In this document: positions 35,798 to 47,800 of the stretch, piece by piece
Layout: the number at the start of each line of letters is the position of its first letter
Numbering within the stretch: position 1 is the stretch's first letter
Assembly (NCBI GenBank): GCA_002917075.1
Contig: NTMA01000036.1
Location: 186,001-250,000 of the forward strand
Source: Hawksworthiomyces lignivorus
Taxonomy: Eukaryota; Ascomycota; Sordariomycetes; Ophiostomatales; Ophiostomataceae
Length of the DNA: 64,000 bases
Direction: 5' to 3'
Program-made: the position numbers and the translations under genes
Notes under the pieces: model-generated
Seen by the model: only the letters and a program-made list of their open reading frames with translations
What the model was told of the DNA's origin: nothing
Database searches by the model: none

Positions 35798-38700
35798 TTC
35801 GGCTCGGCTATTCGAGTCACCAAGAGCTGGTGATGCCAGTTATGTTATCTCGCCAAACTGATATGTGAAGAAGTTTAAAAAAAAAAAAAAAAAGGTCAGC
35901 TTGGGGAGTTCCTTAGGCTTAATTGCAATCGACCATAGGAACAGAATAAATATACCATGCAGTGCGGCAGCATCGGATAGTCGGGTCCGCAACTAGAGCT
36001 CTGGAAGCTATGATGGCATTAAACTAGTGTAGTAAGTATCATGACCACGAGCTACGCACGACTAGTGTTGTGATGCTAAGAAAAGAGCTTGCAATCAGCC
36101 TTCAAGTCGCATAGGTGAATACATTCGGGGACTCGGATTTAGGTACCTTCTTTCAGGATGGTGCTTTAGCTGTGTTCTTTCAGAAGAGCTGCCAGGTCCA
36201 ACCACTTACGTATCCTTGCCTCAACTGAAGCTCAAAAATGGGCATGTATCCAGCATGGCGATTAACTCGTCAAAGGAGAATTGTATCCTTTTTTGCTTTG
36301 TGAATTAGAATAATATGTACTTCTGCTTGTTACACTTCTTAGTTAAGTGAACAGTGACGTTATGCTCATAAGGGTCACTCCACGCTGCTATCCGAGACAA
36401 ATAGGGTCATAAACACTTCCCAGACACATATATCAAGACAGTGTGCCCTGAAATTTGAAATAGAAGGCCAAAGGCTCCTATGGTGGCGCTGAGAAACCAT
36501 CGTATCGTACGTTGTAGCTTTGTCGCGACATTGAAAGAGTGACAATTACGCGAGGTATATCTGCGAAGCACTCAGCAAGAGGAGTACAAAGGAGATGGAC
36601 AAAGTACACGACGTAAATAGAACAATGAGTTATCAAGGGAGAACGAGGGGAAAGAAAACATGATCAAACAGCCAATAAAACATCCCAGCAATCCATTATG
36701 ACGTCTCGTCTGTCAGCGGTGAGGCTTTGTCCAACTCAATCAGCTAAGAAATGGAGACTGGGTCCGTAATAATGCCTCAAAATATCTATCTTCACAATAT
36801 TTACAAAACATTCTCATACTAGGACTATACATTTTCTTTGTATCCCTTAAACAGAGCAGGAACCTCCCATTTGTCTTGTAGTATTATATAAAATGTCTCA
36901 GACCACCACCGTAGGAGCAAATTGTCACTTGCATGCCTTTCCGTAGGAGTATACTGTGTGAGTCCTGTCCCTTTAGTGTCTCTTTGATGAAAGAATTCTT
37001 TCTTCCCCTCTCAATACCCAATATGTCAGCACACATGGTCATATGTCTCACAATAGCCAGAATGAGAGCTTCTATGGCATCAAAATGCCCATCAAGCTCT
37101 GCGTTCCTACCGGAATGAATTATGCTATCCACGTGGCTGTGAATTACGAGATGTCTATTTGTGTTCAATTCTTGTCATTATTATTTCATTTGCTTGGATC
37201 TGAACAAACTTATCGGGCACTTCATTTACTATGTAGGAGCTGCTGCTACTTCAATGTATACTAAAAGCGCTTTATAACATTGGCTCGGGAGAATGACGCA
37301 GATGCAGTTGCGGAGGACAGAAACGCAACACCACAAGCACAATCAAGGCAGCCAAGGCTCGAGGGAAAGGTGCTGACGTAGAGCAAGAGGTTAATTACAG
37401 ATACAATAATAACTGCACTGCTGAATATGTGCTAAGTGATACGCTGTCGGTATCTCTGCCTGATTTACGGGGACAACACTGACGAGATCCAATCTGAATT
37501 CTACAAGTGCAGTAGAGAAGTACCATGCCTGGATCTGAAGGAATTGTTCGACATGTTCACCTATGGCAAGGTCTTCAACTGCAATCAGGAATGTCTCTGA
37601 GCCAAGCACCAGCCCGTATCGTTGTTCCTGGAATACAGCTTGGGCCGGACCTACCGGAGCGGTGTCGAGACGACAGCGGCCAAAAATGAGATATCTCAAA
37701 TTATTGGCCAGAGAAAGGTAAAAGAAGCTTCTTACTCTCTAATGAAAAAAAAAAAAAAAATGCAATGAGATTACTAGCAACTATAGTCTTGAATGTGCTT
37801 CAATAGTCAAGCAGGCACAGAGACTTCGGTGCTGATCTGGTGTTCGCTTTAATACTTCAATATATCGAGCTGCTTCATACAAAAAAGACGCATCAAAATA
37901 AGTGTCTCTTCTTTCACTATTTTCCTGTCTTGCTTTTCTAATTAAAATTGCAGCGAAAATTATTGAAATGAATTTGTCCTTATATGAACATTTTCTTACC
38001 CTTTGTGACTTTGTATGGTCAATATTACGACGTAATAATCAAGATATTTACGAAGCTGAAGGGAAACGAGTTGGATGTACTGCCAAACATATCTCTTCTC
38101 AACTTTTACTTTCCTCGCCAACATCTCACAATTTCCTCTCATCCTTGGTTGCTATAAAAAGACTACATCCAAGTTCAAAGAGCCCGGCTACTCTCTTCCC
38201 TTCAAATCCAAGACCACTTCTAAGCTGCCGAGCTTCACATTCTGTTTAGCATACCCTCAGCCGTACAATACGTATTAAATAGAGGGAAAGAAAACTCTAT
38301 CAGGGCGACGGAGTCCAAAAGAAAAGCCTCATTGGGGTATCATATTTTTTCACTATACTTTTGCTCGTTCTATTTCACTTTCGTGTGTCACATTGTTCTC
38401 TGACTTGCTTGACGCCGATTTAACAGGCCAACCTCATGGCATCTCTCACACGGTACTCAGAAGAACAATGCTATGGTCTTTTCAACACTCTTCAGACTTA
38501 TTTTATGTATTTTCTGCCTCGCTCAGTTCTTAATCGGAATGCTCTGCGCCATCACTATTTCAAATTTCAAATCTCGTCAAGCTGGGGTCATCTGTATATT
38601 CTGAGTCGAGGCTACAACATCCTATCTTCTACCAAATGAAGTCAACGGTCGTTCTGTCTTCAGGTATTGCTCTCAGACTCTACATCTTCAGGGAGCTTCT

Positions 38701-39063
38701 CAAGTCGACATCATCTCCTCTACATACACACCTCTAGTCTTGCCAATCTCTGTTCTCTCTAAGCTGGACGGTACACTTCTTAATATCACCCATAAACTTT
38801 GGCTTTTGCACAAAATCATATTTTATTCAGATTTCGCGTCTCGTTAATTTCGCAATCATACTGATTTAATTGTGCCCGGGTATCTCAAATGCAAACTCTC
38901 TCTCCAAAGGAACCAAACCCATGCAACCAAACCAGTCTCACCTATTTCTATGCAACCCAACCATTTCAATGCTAATCTCCATCAACACACCCTCTCTCGG
39001 AAATAAAAGTAAAATACGACCCAAATGCAAGCGACCAAAGAGGAAAAAAAGAAAATATTGAAA
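35798..39063. other. Gene-poor spacer downstream of REV3
   Basis: 3.3 kb without a firm gene. A minus-strand frame at 37391-37699 has a protein-like stretch (QEQRYGLVLGSETFLIAVED) and could be a gene fragment. A TATA-like CTATAAAA at about 38153 and a CT-rich segment at 38160-38760 precede a 67-codon plus-strand frame at 38436-38639, which might be a small gene but has no recognisable features. An A run lies at 37743-37759. Confidence 0.45.
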
Positions 39064-42000
39064 TCACCAGTCCAGGTCTTTCAGCCCTCGCCGAGCCAAA
39101 ATGTCTATCAACGGTGCTTTGGACCGTTCAATTCTAACCTGGACTGCCCGCTCGGTCCGCACAAAATAGACAGGGCAAGTCATATTTTCACACCGCACCT
39201 CGTCCCGCGGACCCAGCCCTGCACAGTAGCGACATCCTCGCAGAGCTTCGCGGTATGCTGCCTCTGCGTCTCGGGCCCGGCTCTGTAGGAACAGCAGGGT
39301 GCCTCGATTATCTTTGGTGCAGCTCTTGCACAGTACTGGTGTCTTTGTTGACGATGTCTGCTGTTGCCCAGGCGGGCCAAACGAATTCTCCGTCTCGCTG
39401 CCTGTGCCAAGATCCCAGTCGTTGTCATTCCCCAGGAAATCATCGCTGTCGCCTTCGGCGGAGCCGGGATCATCAGCGCTGGTAGCAGCAGATTCTTCGC
39501 CATACAGCTCGGGCCAGCGACGTCTCTTCCTTTTTACGGGCTGATCACAGCGTGCGCATCGAGAGCCTCGCAGCCATGTATCAAGGGTTTGCTGGCCAAT
39601 GTATCCTCCAGGATTTTGTTGGGTGGGAGCCGGGTCGATTGTCCGTAGAGGCATGCGGGCGCGCGGCATCTCCAAGTACCATTGCAAAACTTCGACGTCG
39701 ACTAGCCGGAAAATACGATCTAGTGGCGGAATGAGACTGTTTTGAATATAATAGTCCGAATCGATACGAAGATGTCGGTTCTTCACAACCTCTTCTGGTG
39801 CTACGCACCGATCGCGTAATGGAGTTCCAGGAGGACCAGCGATAACAACATACGGTACGCGTTCTCCAGGAAGAAGAACGGCTCGCGGATCTTGAGCCAT
39901 GCGACGAGAAGCCACGACGGCACCAGGAGGTGGAGCACGGTAAGATCCAGGTTGGCGCACGTCCTTTGCAAAGCATAGATCTGCGATTGGCAGTCGATCA
40001 TGGATCACATCGTCGAAGCGAGCTTGTAAGTAGGATTTTACTCGACTTAAGTCAGCCGAGTCAAAGAGGATGCGCAGGCATTCTTCCAGCACTTTGGCAG
40101 AGGCTGGTGAACCATCCCTGCGGACTGTCTCGATACCCTTCGCGTCGAAAATCGGCTCAACTTGGTCCGGCGTATCATATTCGTACCCGACATAGCGCTT
40201 CTTAGTGAGCAGCACACAGGGGTGGTATACTTTTTCGAATTTGAGGCGGACGGGGTGAGGATTGGATGCCGTCACGGCCTCTGCCATCTCGGCGCCAATT
40301 TGAAAAGCCTGCTCGCGAGTGCGGCCGGGTAAGTGAACGAACAAACTGTCTGTATCGCCGTATACGAGTTCAGCATTCCATCGCTTAACTGAGTGGATTA
40401 GAGCAATGGCTCGGTCTAGAGTTTGCCGGCCTGTTTGAACAATGCTGTCTGCAACTTCTACGCACGGCATGCGACCCGAAAACGATGCTGACGTATATCC
40501 GTAGGTGACATTGGCCAGCAGCTTGAGAGCAAGTTGCCGATTGTTGAGTCGCTGCCGTTCCGCTACTTTTTTGGCCGCCGTCTTCTTCATGGCGGCCTTG
40601 ACCATGACTCTGGTGTCCAGGATCTCTGCCAACATCTTGGCCAGGAGTGATTGCCGCGTTCTTGCACCCACATACATCATTCCTGTAGGTGCTATAACAA
40701 TGCCGAGCTGCGACAGCTGTTCCAACATTCCGACAGGGCGCTCGTAAGTTGTGAAGCCCATTTTGGTCGCTGCCATCTCCACGTGCTTTCTTATCAGGGC
40801 TTCCGTGTCGCTTTCGGCGGATTCGGCTTCATTGCCTGGAATGTCCCCCTTTGAACCACTGTCGGCAGGATCACCGGCTGCATCGTGCTGCCGTTCCTTG
40901 TCTTTCTGTGCTGCTTCCATTTTCTTCTCGTGATATAGAGGATCGAGGCGGCCAACATACGTGGAATAACAAAGATTATAGGCAATCATCAAGCTCGGAT
41001 ACAGACTCGTGAAGTCCAATACGACGACAGGGCTACTATAGAAGGCGCTGCGCGGCTCAAGGACCAACGGTGTGCACTCAGCCGCATTTTGTTGGCCAAC
41101 TTGTTCGTGGTTGGGAGACGGCATAACAAAATTCTCGGGCTTCGCCACGCGCAGCATTACAGATTCCACTTTGAACTGCGACCCACGATCCAGGACAGAC
41201 GCAAAGTCGATGCCCAGGACCCGAGCCTGTTCGCTGGTCCGCGGCACAAGTTCTATGGCGTTGATCAGAGCGAGGTCGACTGCTGTGCGACGACGGTAGT
41301 AGCGGATAGCTCGACTAAAATCTCGTGGCCGGCCACTCGACATCCACGTCGTCAGTACTTGTGGACGATAAAACGGCACGCGGCGCCCAAGGACATGCCA
41401 CGCAGCGCTCTCTAATGTGTACTGCCGCAGATCAATGTTCGCTCGCATGATCAGGCCGATCGAGAGCATATACCGGCCTGTCACGCCTTGTCCCCGTTCG
41501 TAAAACGGCACAACCCGTGGCTGCGATACGCGAGACAGTTCTTGCCAAAGATCCATTTCGCACAGGGAAGCTCGCTCGCTGAGGTAACCCCATGACGATG
41601 CCACAATTTCGTATCCAGCAAGAATGTCAGGGTCAAAGGAATGGACCAGCCGAACAACGCGCTGTATCAAGTCTCGCTCGTCTGCAGCCACTTCTACAGA
41701 AAAATCGTCACGCAGCGACCTAGATACCGAGATCACGCCGCCGCCTTTGCTTTTGTCAGAGATGCGGTCGGCGTCAACGTCGGAGGTGATGCCATCTGAG
41801 CCGATGCCGTCTCCGCCCGTTACTTTCCAAAACACGCACTGAATGGCATCTCGCTCAGGGTTCGGCAGGAATGTGCCGCGCGAATTGGCATGCACTTCTA
41901 GACACAAACAGCGCATATCCAGTGCTATGCCAGATTTTTTGGTACGAGCAGCGGCCCGTTCTTTCTGCGACAAACCGGCATTGGATATTCGCTGCTGCGT

Positions 42001-44067
42001 ACTACTCAGCGTTTCCCTCTCAGACTTGCTGGCAGCCGACTCCTCCTTCGCCTCAGTATCTAACCAAGCCTGAACATGATTATAAGATGGTGGAGGTCTT
42101 GCTATTTCCCATGAGCGGATGCTGTGCTGTTGCTGTTTCCTTTGGGTTGGCGGATTTTTCGCTCTGCTGCCGTCACAAGGAGCAAACTCAGGGAGGAACT
42201 GAGGAGCCTTGCCAATACCCATTAGATCTTTTTTGCTGTCTCGAAAATCGGCTTCTCTGCTGAAGAAGGCATCCTGGTGGAGCTCATCGGGGCCAAATTT
42301 AGCCAGTGTGGTCATCACAGCCTTTATAGTTGGCGGCCGCTTGGCAAACGCCATGGTCTTGCCGGAGAGAAGATAAAATGACCCACATGCCGTGGCTGGT
42401 TTGCCCCTTTTTTGTGCTTCAGATCCTCCAACTTCATTTGATTTCTCAGACGAGCCAGGAGCCACACGATGATATCTCTTTAGTTTTCCGACCGCATTGT
42501 CATGGCGTGGCGTAGAACGCTGCTCAAGCGAAAACTCTGGTGTCGAGGGAACAACGGCAGTTGCATTACCGTCGTCCCCGCCGCCATCGTTGTCTTTGTC
42601 GCTAGCCTTGGCTACAATTGGCAACGATTTGGGCTCATCCTCCCGTGGAAAAGCGGACTTCACCACGGAAAATTTCTGTGACAGCGGCCGATGAGCGTTC
42701 TTTAAACCGCGTTGCTTTCGTTTTTTGATTTGCAGTTCTTGGGATCGGCGCGGGTCGGATTGCCGACTGCGCCGCGATTCATTGCTGAACGAAACCTTTC
42801 CTGGGCCCCCGCGGTCTGCCTCTGTAGAATTGCTAACCTGATGCTTCAATTCAGGGGAATGAGAAGGAGTGCTTTCTGCTGCGGGCAGGATATCTCCTTT
42901 GTGACCTCCCGACTGCTCTGTATCCATCGCTACCACTGAACTCTCACCCGAGTCAGAACCGCCAAAGAGCACACTTTCTTCATCTCCCTGCCACTTCCGC
43001 TTGAGCTTCTTATTGCCGGATCGCGCTGCCGGCGGGTAGAAATCTTCGACAGACTGGCGGATGGTTGGCAATTCGTCGGCAAGTGGATCGTGCGGATGAT
43101 GGGAACGCCCATCGCGAAGTCGTTCGGACTCAATGATGTCTGCGATCTGTTGTCTGTACTCATCTTCGTGCAGCCATGGCGCAGGTGTCCGCCGCGGGTC
43201 AGAGGATGAAGCGCCCAGCTGAGCAAAGGCCTCTTGAGTGCTGATCATCTCCCAGATCTTGCGTTCTCTAGCACTCTTCTTCCCCTTCTTGTCGTACTTG
43301 GCTGCCATCTCCCGCCAAAGCACTGCCATGCTATAGACAAGTCGCTGGCTAGGGTCTACAGGAATCTCGGGAAGATTTTCATGTTGCCAGCGCTCAGGTA
43401 CGGCGTGGCGATTTTCAATACCATGTGCAAAGATGTCCACTTCCACCGGACAGCTGCCCCTGCTAGACGCGGAAGTGCGTAAAAAGGCCTCGGTAGCGTC
43501 CAGAGTGTCGCAGCCGTATAGGTTGTAATCAGTCATAAACTGCAGCAGGAAGGGAATGTGCGACTCGTGCGGCTGGAGCTTGGGGATACCAGCGATGCGG
43601 CCTTGGCGTAAAATATCGGCCACGCGAATCACAAGAGACGGGTCCAGGAGATAGATTTTGAGATAGAGACGAAAGCCAACATGAAATCCATAAAAGGGTA
43701 TGGCCCGGACAAGGGAGATGGCGAGCACCACATTACGCCCGACAGCCTGGTCGATGCCATTTCGGAGGCTAGCGATGATGCGGTCGGATTCGGAGAACTG
43801 GAAGAGGTCGTAAGGAACATACAGGTACGGAAAGACGCCGTGGATGTGAGCACAAGCGATCTGGCCGTTTCCGGTTGCGCCAAAGATGCGTATTATTGGC
43901 ACGCGCACTTCTGTATCAGGCTGCTGCTGCTCGTCGCCATGGCCGCCGAGGATATTCTGGTTGCCGACATGACTGCTTTTCGGGATCGGGGCGCGAGAGG
44001 CAGCACGGTCGGCTTCTGTCGGTGGCGCCAGACAGTAGTCGAGGCAGTGGATGCGCACCTGGAACAT
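39064..44067 (-). CDS. REV3: DNA polymerase zeta catalytic subunit
   Basis: Translesion-synthesis B-family polymerase of 1,667 aa in one uninterrupted exon. The start MFQVRIHCLDYCLAPP is the family's N-terminus. The N-terminal domain spans about residues 1-230 and is followed by a long Ser/Lys-rich linker (about 290-620). A degenerate exonuclease-like region contains DPDILAGYEIVASSWGYL (about 820). Polymerase motifs follow: DFTSLYPSLMIAYNL near 1017 (motif A), KLLANVTYGYTSASFSGRMP near 1180 (motif B), and ELVYGDTDSLFVHL near 1234 (motif C, catalytic Asp pair). The C-terminus carries CysA (CARC near 1504 and CKSC near 1585) and CysB (CRYC near 1610, then CENMTC), which in Rev3 bind zinc and a 4Fe-4S cluster for Pol31/Pol32. 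It is complete and divergent from SLA2. Confidence 0.96.
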   Translation of the reverse strand: MFQVRIHCLDYCLAPPTEADRAASRAPIPKSSHVGNQNILGGHGDEQQQPDTEVRVPIIRIFGATGNGQIACAHIHGVFPYLYVPYDLFQFSESDRIIASLRNGIDQAVGRNVVLAISLVRAIPFYGFHVGFRLYLKIYLLDPSLVIRVADILRQGRIAGIPKLQPHESHIPFLLQFMTDYNLYGCDTLDATEAFLRTSASSRGSCPVEVDIFAHGIENRHAVPERWQHENLPEIPVDPSQRLVYSMAVLWREMAAKYDKKGKKSARERKIWEMISTQEAFAQLGASSSDPRRTPAPWLHEDEYRQQIADIIESERLRDGRSHHPHDPLADELPTIRQSVEDFYPPAARSGNKKLKRKWQGDEESVLFGGSDSGESSVVAMDTEQSGGHKGDILPAAESTPSHSPELKHQVSNSTEADRGGPGKVSFSNESRRSRQSDPRRSQELQIKKRKQRGLKNAHRPLSQKFSVVKSAFPREDEPKSLPIVAKASDKDNDGGGDDGNATAVVPSTPEFSLEQRSTPRHDNAVGKLKRYHRVAPGSSEKSNEVGGSEAQKRGKPATACGSFYLLSGKTMAFAKRPPTIKAVMTTLAKFGPDELHQDAFFSREADFRDSKKDLMGIGKAPQFLPEFAPCDGSRAKNPPTQRKQQQHSIRSWEIARPPPSYNHVQAWLDTEAKEESAASKSERETLSSTQQRISNAGLSQKERAAARTKKSGIALDMRCLCLEVHANSRGTFLPNPERDAIQCVFWKVTGGDGIGSDGITSDVDADRISDKSKGGGVISVSRSLRDDFSVEVAADERDLIQRVVRLVHSFDPDILAGYEIVASSWGYLSERASLCEMDLWQELSRVSQPRVVPFYERGQGVTGRYMLSIGLIMRANIDLRQYTLESAAWHVLGRRVPFYRPQVLTTWMSSGRPRDFSRAIRYYRRRTAVDLALINAIELVPRTSEQARVLGIDFASVLDRGSQFKVESVMLRVAKPENFVMPSPNHEQVGQQNAAECTPLVLEPRSAFYSSPVVVLDFTSLYPSLMIAYNLCYSTYVGRLDPLYHEKKMEAAQKDKERQHDAAGDPADSGSKGDIPGNEAESAESDTEALIRKHVEMAATKMGFTTYERPVGMLEQLSQLGIVIAPTGMMYVGARTRQSLLAKMLAEILDTRVMVKAAMKKTAAKKVAERQRLNNRQLALKLLANVTYGYTSASFSGRMPCVEVADSIVQTGRQTLDRAIALIHSVKRWNAELVYGDTDSLFVHLPGRTREQAFQIGAEMAEAVTASNPHPVRLKFEKVYHPCVLLTKKRYVGYEYDTPDQVEPIFDAKGIETVRRDGSPASAKVLEECLRILFDSADLSRVKSYLQARFDDVIHDRLPIADLCFAKDVRQPGSYRAPPPGAVVASRRMAQDPRAVLLPGERVPYVVIAGPPGTPLRDRCVAPEEVVKNRHLRIDSDYYIQNSLIPPLDRIFRLVDVEVLQWYLEMPRARMPLRTIDPAPTQQNPGGYIGQQTLDTWLRGSRCARCDQPVKRKRRRWPELYGEESAATSADDPGSAEGDSDDFLGNDNDWDLGTGSETENSFGPPGQQQTSSTKTPVLCKSCTKDNRGTLLFLQSRARDAEAAYREALRGCRYCAGLGPRDEVRCENMTCPVYFVRTERAVQVRIERSKAPLIDILARRGLKDLDW

Positions 44068-44898
44068 CCTAGCAGAAGATGCATGATGTGTTTTGTGAAG
44101 AGATTTGCATTGTACAGCAAGAGGATGTTGATGGTGTCTGTTGTGCAGTTTTGACGCGTTTGATAAAGAACAGATGTGGGTTTGGCGGCACTGGCGACAA
44201 TGGCAACAACAACAAACAACAGTAATTATGCTTAATACTGATTAAGCCGCCTATGAGCCTGCATCGCCAATTGCCAATTGCCAATTGCCAATTTAGGCGC
44301 CGGGCATGAACTAATACTTTGGTTACAGGGGTACCTAGAACACCAGAGAACACCTGGAACGCTTAGAAAAAACAAAAAGCTACGGGAGTACAGAGTTAGT
44401 TATGCGGGGCGGGGCAGCCAACAGCAGCAGGCGCGCCCGTTGGGAATGTTGCAGGAACGACCTGGCCTCCCTGGTTTGCCCTTGCCATTTTTGATTGCGT
44501 CACGTATTCGACGTACATAATGTGGGGCGCCTTCCAAATTAAGCACCCTCGACCGCTGCCACGTTTTTCCGATAGCCGGAACAGCTTACGCCGCAATTTG
44601 CGTGTCACACGCTAGGCGGAGCTTGTTTCGAGGCAGCAATATGCCAGCCTCCTTAAACTTTGACCTGCCAATATCAACGGGGCCGCATCATCGTGCAGCT
44701 GCACCTGCTACGTCTAATCTCGCTCGTGCCGCATTGCAACAAGATTCTGCAGTCGCTGGATCATCTATTTATCTGTTTACTCAATCGACAGAAAGAGTCT
44801 CTTGTTTTCTGTCCCGGCATTCTTGCCTGTGAAGCAGCTCTCCCAACAGCTATCTCTTCCCGGCTGATCCGTCACGCCCTAGGGCAGCTTCGCCCATC
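44068..44898. promoter_or_regulatory. Divergent promoter region between REV3 and SLA2
   Basis: An 831-base spacer between two start codons in opposite directions, so both promoters must lie here. It contains four tandem CCAATTG units (separate entry). No open frame inside is supportable. Confidence 0.7.
44267..44293. repeat. Tandem CCAATTG heptamer, 3 full units plus CCAATT
   Basis: Four consecutive CCAAT pentamers spaced exactly 7 bases apart, 199 bases upstream of the REV3 start and 606 bases upstream of the SLA2 start. CCAAT is the binding core of the fungal HAP complex (CBC). The CAATTG core is palindromic, so an ATTGG-like signal is partly present on the other strand too. Confidence 0.9.
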
Positions 44899-47800
44899 AT
44901 GACGACCCAGGGTCATGCAAAGTTTGTCTCCCTTTTCAATCCGGCTTCACTTTGTTCTCATCCGCTAACTGGACTTCTACGTTGACTTACAGGACCGACC
45001 GCGAGCTCGCGATCAACATTCAGAAAGCCACCAACCCTGAAGAAACAGCTCCCAAACGCAAGCATGTCCGCAGCTGCATCGTCTACACGTGGGACAACAA
45101 GTCGTCTCTCGCCTTCTGGGCGGGAATGAAAGTGTGCGTCGCTCTTCGGTGTCTCTTCTTCATACGCTTTCTCCTCTCGATGAACCAGCACTAACTGTGA
45201 TTTCCTCGTCTTGCAGCCAGCCGATCCTCGCCGACGAAGTGCAGACATTTAAGGCCCTGATCACCATACACAAGGTCCTGCAGGAGGGGCATCCCATCGC
45301 GCTGAAGGAAGCTATAGCAAACCGCTCATGGATTGAGTCGCTGGGCCGTGGTTCTGAGGGCATGCGCGGCTATGGCCCCCTGATCCACGAGTATGTGCGC
45401 TACTTGCTTGCCAAGCTCGCCTTCCACCACCAGCATCCCAACTTCAACGGCACATTTGAATACGAGGAGTACCTGTCTCTGAAGCTCATCAACGATCCCA
45501 ACGAGGGCTACGAGGTGATCACCGACCTCATGTCCTTGCAGGACAAGATCGACACGTTCCAGAAGCTCATCTTTGCGCACTTCCGGCATTCGGCCAACGA
45601 GTGCCGTATCTCTGCTCTTGTGCCACTCGTGCAAGAGAGCTATGGTCTTTACAAATTTGTCACAAGCATGCTCCGTGCAATGCACCAGTGTATGTCGACT
45701 TTCTGTTTGTTGACGCTGTCGCTGTCGGGTCTTTCCTGCTAATCGTGCCTTCCCGCGTCAAAGCCACCGGCGATGACGAGGCTCTCCAGCCGCTCCGCGA
45801 GCGCTACGATGCCGAGCACTACCGACTAGTCAAGTTCTACTACGAATGCTCCAACCTCCGCTATCTCACGTCGCTTATTACCGTCCCGAAGCTGCCGCCA
45901 GACCCACCTAACCTGTTGGCCGACGAGGGCACGGCGCCTGCCCTGCCGCAGCGGCCGAAGCAGGAAATAGAGCGCGAACCATCGCCGCCGCCCATACCCA
46001 AGTCAGATGAGCCGGACGAGATGAACGAGTTCTGGACGAACGAGATCGAGCGTCAGAACCAGGAATTCGCCGACCAGCAGCGGGTGCTCGAGGAGCGTGC
46101 CGCCCAGCAGGCCCTGGCGCAGCAGCAGGCTGCTCTGCGCGCCCAGCAAGAGTTTGAGGAGCAGCAGCGCGCACTTGCCGAGCAGCAGCGGCGCGAGCAA
46201 GAGGCCCTCGTGGCGCAGCAGGCGCAGTGGCAGACCCAGGGCCGCCTGGCCGAGCTCGAGCGGGAGAATCTCAACGCCCGCGCCCAGTACGAGCGGGACC
46301 AGCTCCTGCTGCAGCAGTACGACGCGCGAGTCAAGGCGCTGGAGGGCGAGCTGCTGCAGCAGCAAGAAAACGCGAACCGCCAGCAGGGTGCCAAGGACGA
46401 CCAGATCCGGGCGCTGCAGGAGCAGGTGAACACGTGGCGGACCAAGTACGATGCTCTTGCCAAGCTGTATGCCCAGCTGCGTCACGAGCACCTTGACCTG
46501 CTGCAGAAGTTCAAGCAGGTGCAGCTCAAGGCGGCGTCTGCCCAAGAGGCCGTCGACCGGCGCGAGAAGCTCGAGCGCGAGCTCAAGACCAAGAACCTGG
46601 AGCTCGCCGACATGATTCGCGAGCGCGACCGCGCTCTGCACGACCGCGACCGGCTGAAGGGCTCCAACAAGGACGAGCTCGACCGTCTGCAGCGCGAGCT
46701 GCGGCTTGCCCAGGACCGTGCCGACAATCTGGAGAGGTCCAAGGGCAACGAGCTCTCGACTATGGTGTCCAAATACCACCGCGAGCTGGCGGATCTGGAA
46801 GAGGCTCTGCGGCAGAAGACGCTCGCTCTCGACGAGGCGCGGGGCCAGATGCGCAACGGGTCTTCGGACCTGGAGCGCGCTCTGCGCGAGAAGGAGGACG
46901 AGCTTGCCGTCTACAAGGCCGGCATGGACCAGGCTCTCGAAGAGCTCGAGGTGTTGAAGGAAGGACAGGTAGGGCTAAGCACAACTTTAAATGCTCTTTC
47001 AAAAAGTTACATGTCTTCTGGTATACTGTGCTAAACGCTTCTTTTCTCCAACAGTCCGCCGACCGCGAGATCGATTCTCTCGTCGTTGGAAAGCTCGATG
47101 ACCTTATCGACGCCGTTCTCGATGCTGCGGCGACCCGTGTTGATGATTCACTCTACGAACTTGACTCTACGCTCCACGCCGGTAACCCCTCGGCGATGCC
47201 TCCGTACCTCATGTCTCAAGTCGAAAAGGCCTCCTCCGCAGCTATGGAGTGCGCGACGGCGTTCAACAACTACATCGCAGACGGCCCGAACACACCCCCG
47301 CAGGCTCTGGCCGATCTGCCCAAGAACATCTCTACGCTGGCCAGCTCTGTCGCCGATCTCGTGCCCAGCGTGAAGGGTATTGCGCGGCGGACGACGGACG
47401 ACGACAAGCTCGTGAATGCCGCGCGGGTGGCTGCGCAAGCCACGGCGCGCTTTTTCCGCAACTTGCAGAGCTGGCGGCTGGATGGCTTGGACGCGATCCA
47501 AAGGACGGACGTCGTTATCAATGGCAACAACGACGTGCAGCTCACCCTGCAGGCGCTGAACAAGCTGGTGGACGTGCTGCCGCGCGGGTTTACGCTGGCC
47601 AAGGGCGGCGATCCTAGCGAGATTGTGGAGAAGGAGCTGGCCAAGGCCGCCGATGCCGTCAAGGCCGCCGCGGCGCGGCTGGCGGCTCTGCGCAACAAGC
47701 CGCGCGACCCGTTCGCCGCCTACGAGGTGAAGGTGCACGAGGCCATCCTGGACGCAGCAGCGGCAGTCACCTCGGCCGTGGCCGAGCTGGTGCGCGCAGC

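Noticed and set aside
38436..38639. 67-codon plus-strand frame after a TATA-like box
   Set aside because: Could be a small gene but shows no signal peptide, motif or splice support; mentioned only within the spacer entry.
20236..39063. Search for tRNA, 5S rRNA and CRISPR
   Set aside because: No T-loop/anticodon arrangement or 5S core was found by eye in the spacers, and CRISPR arrays are not expected in fungi. A covariance-model search would be decisive.
46003..46779. 258-codon minus-strand frame
   Set aside because: Leu-rich antisense of the SLA2 coiled coil.
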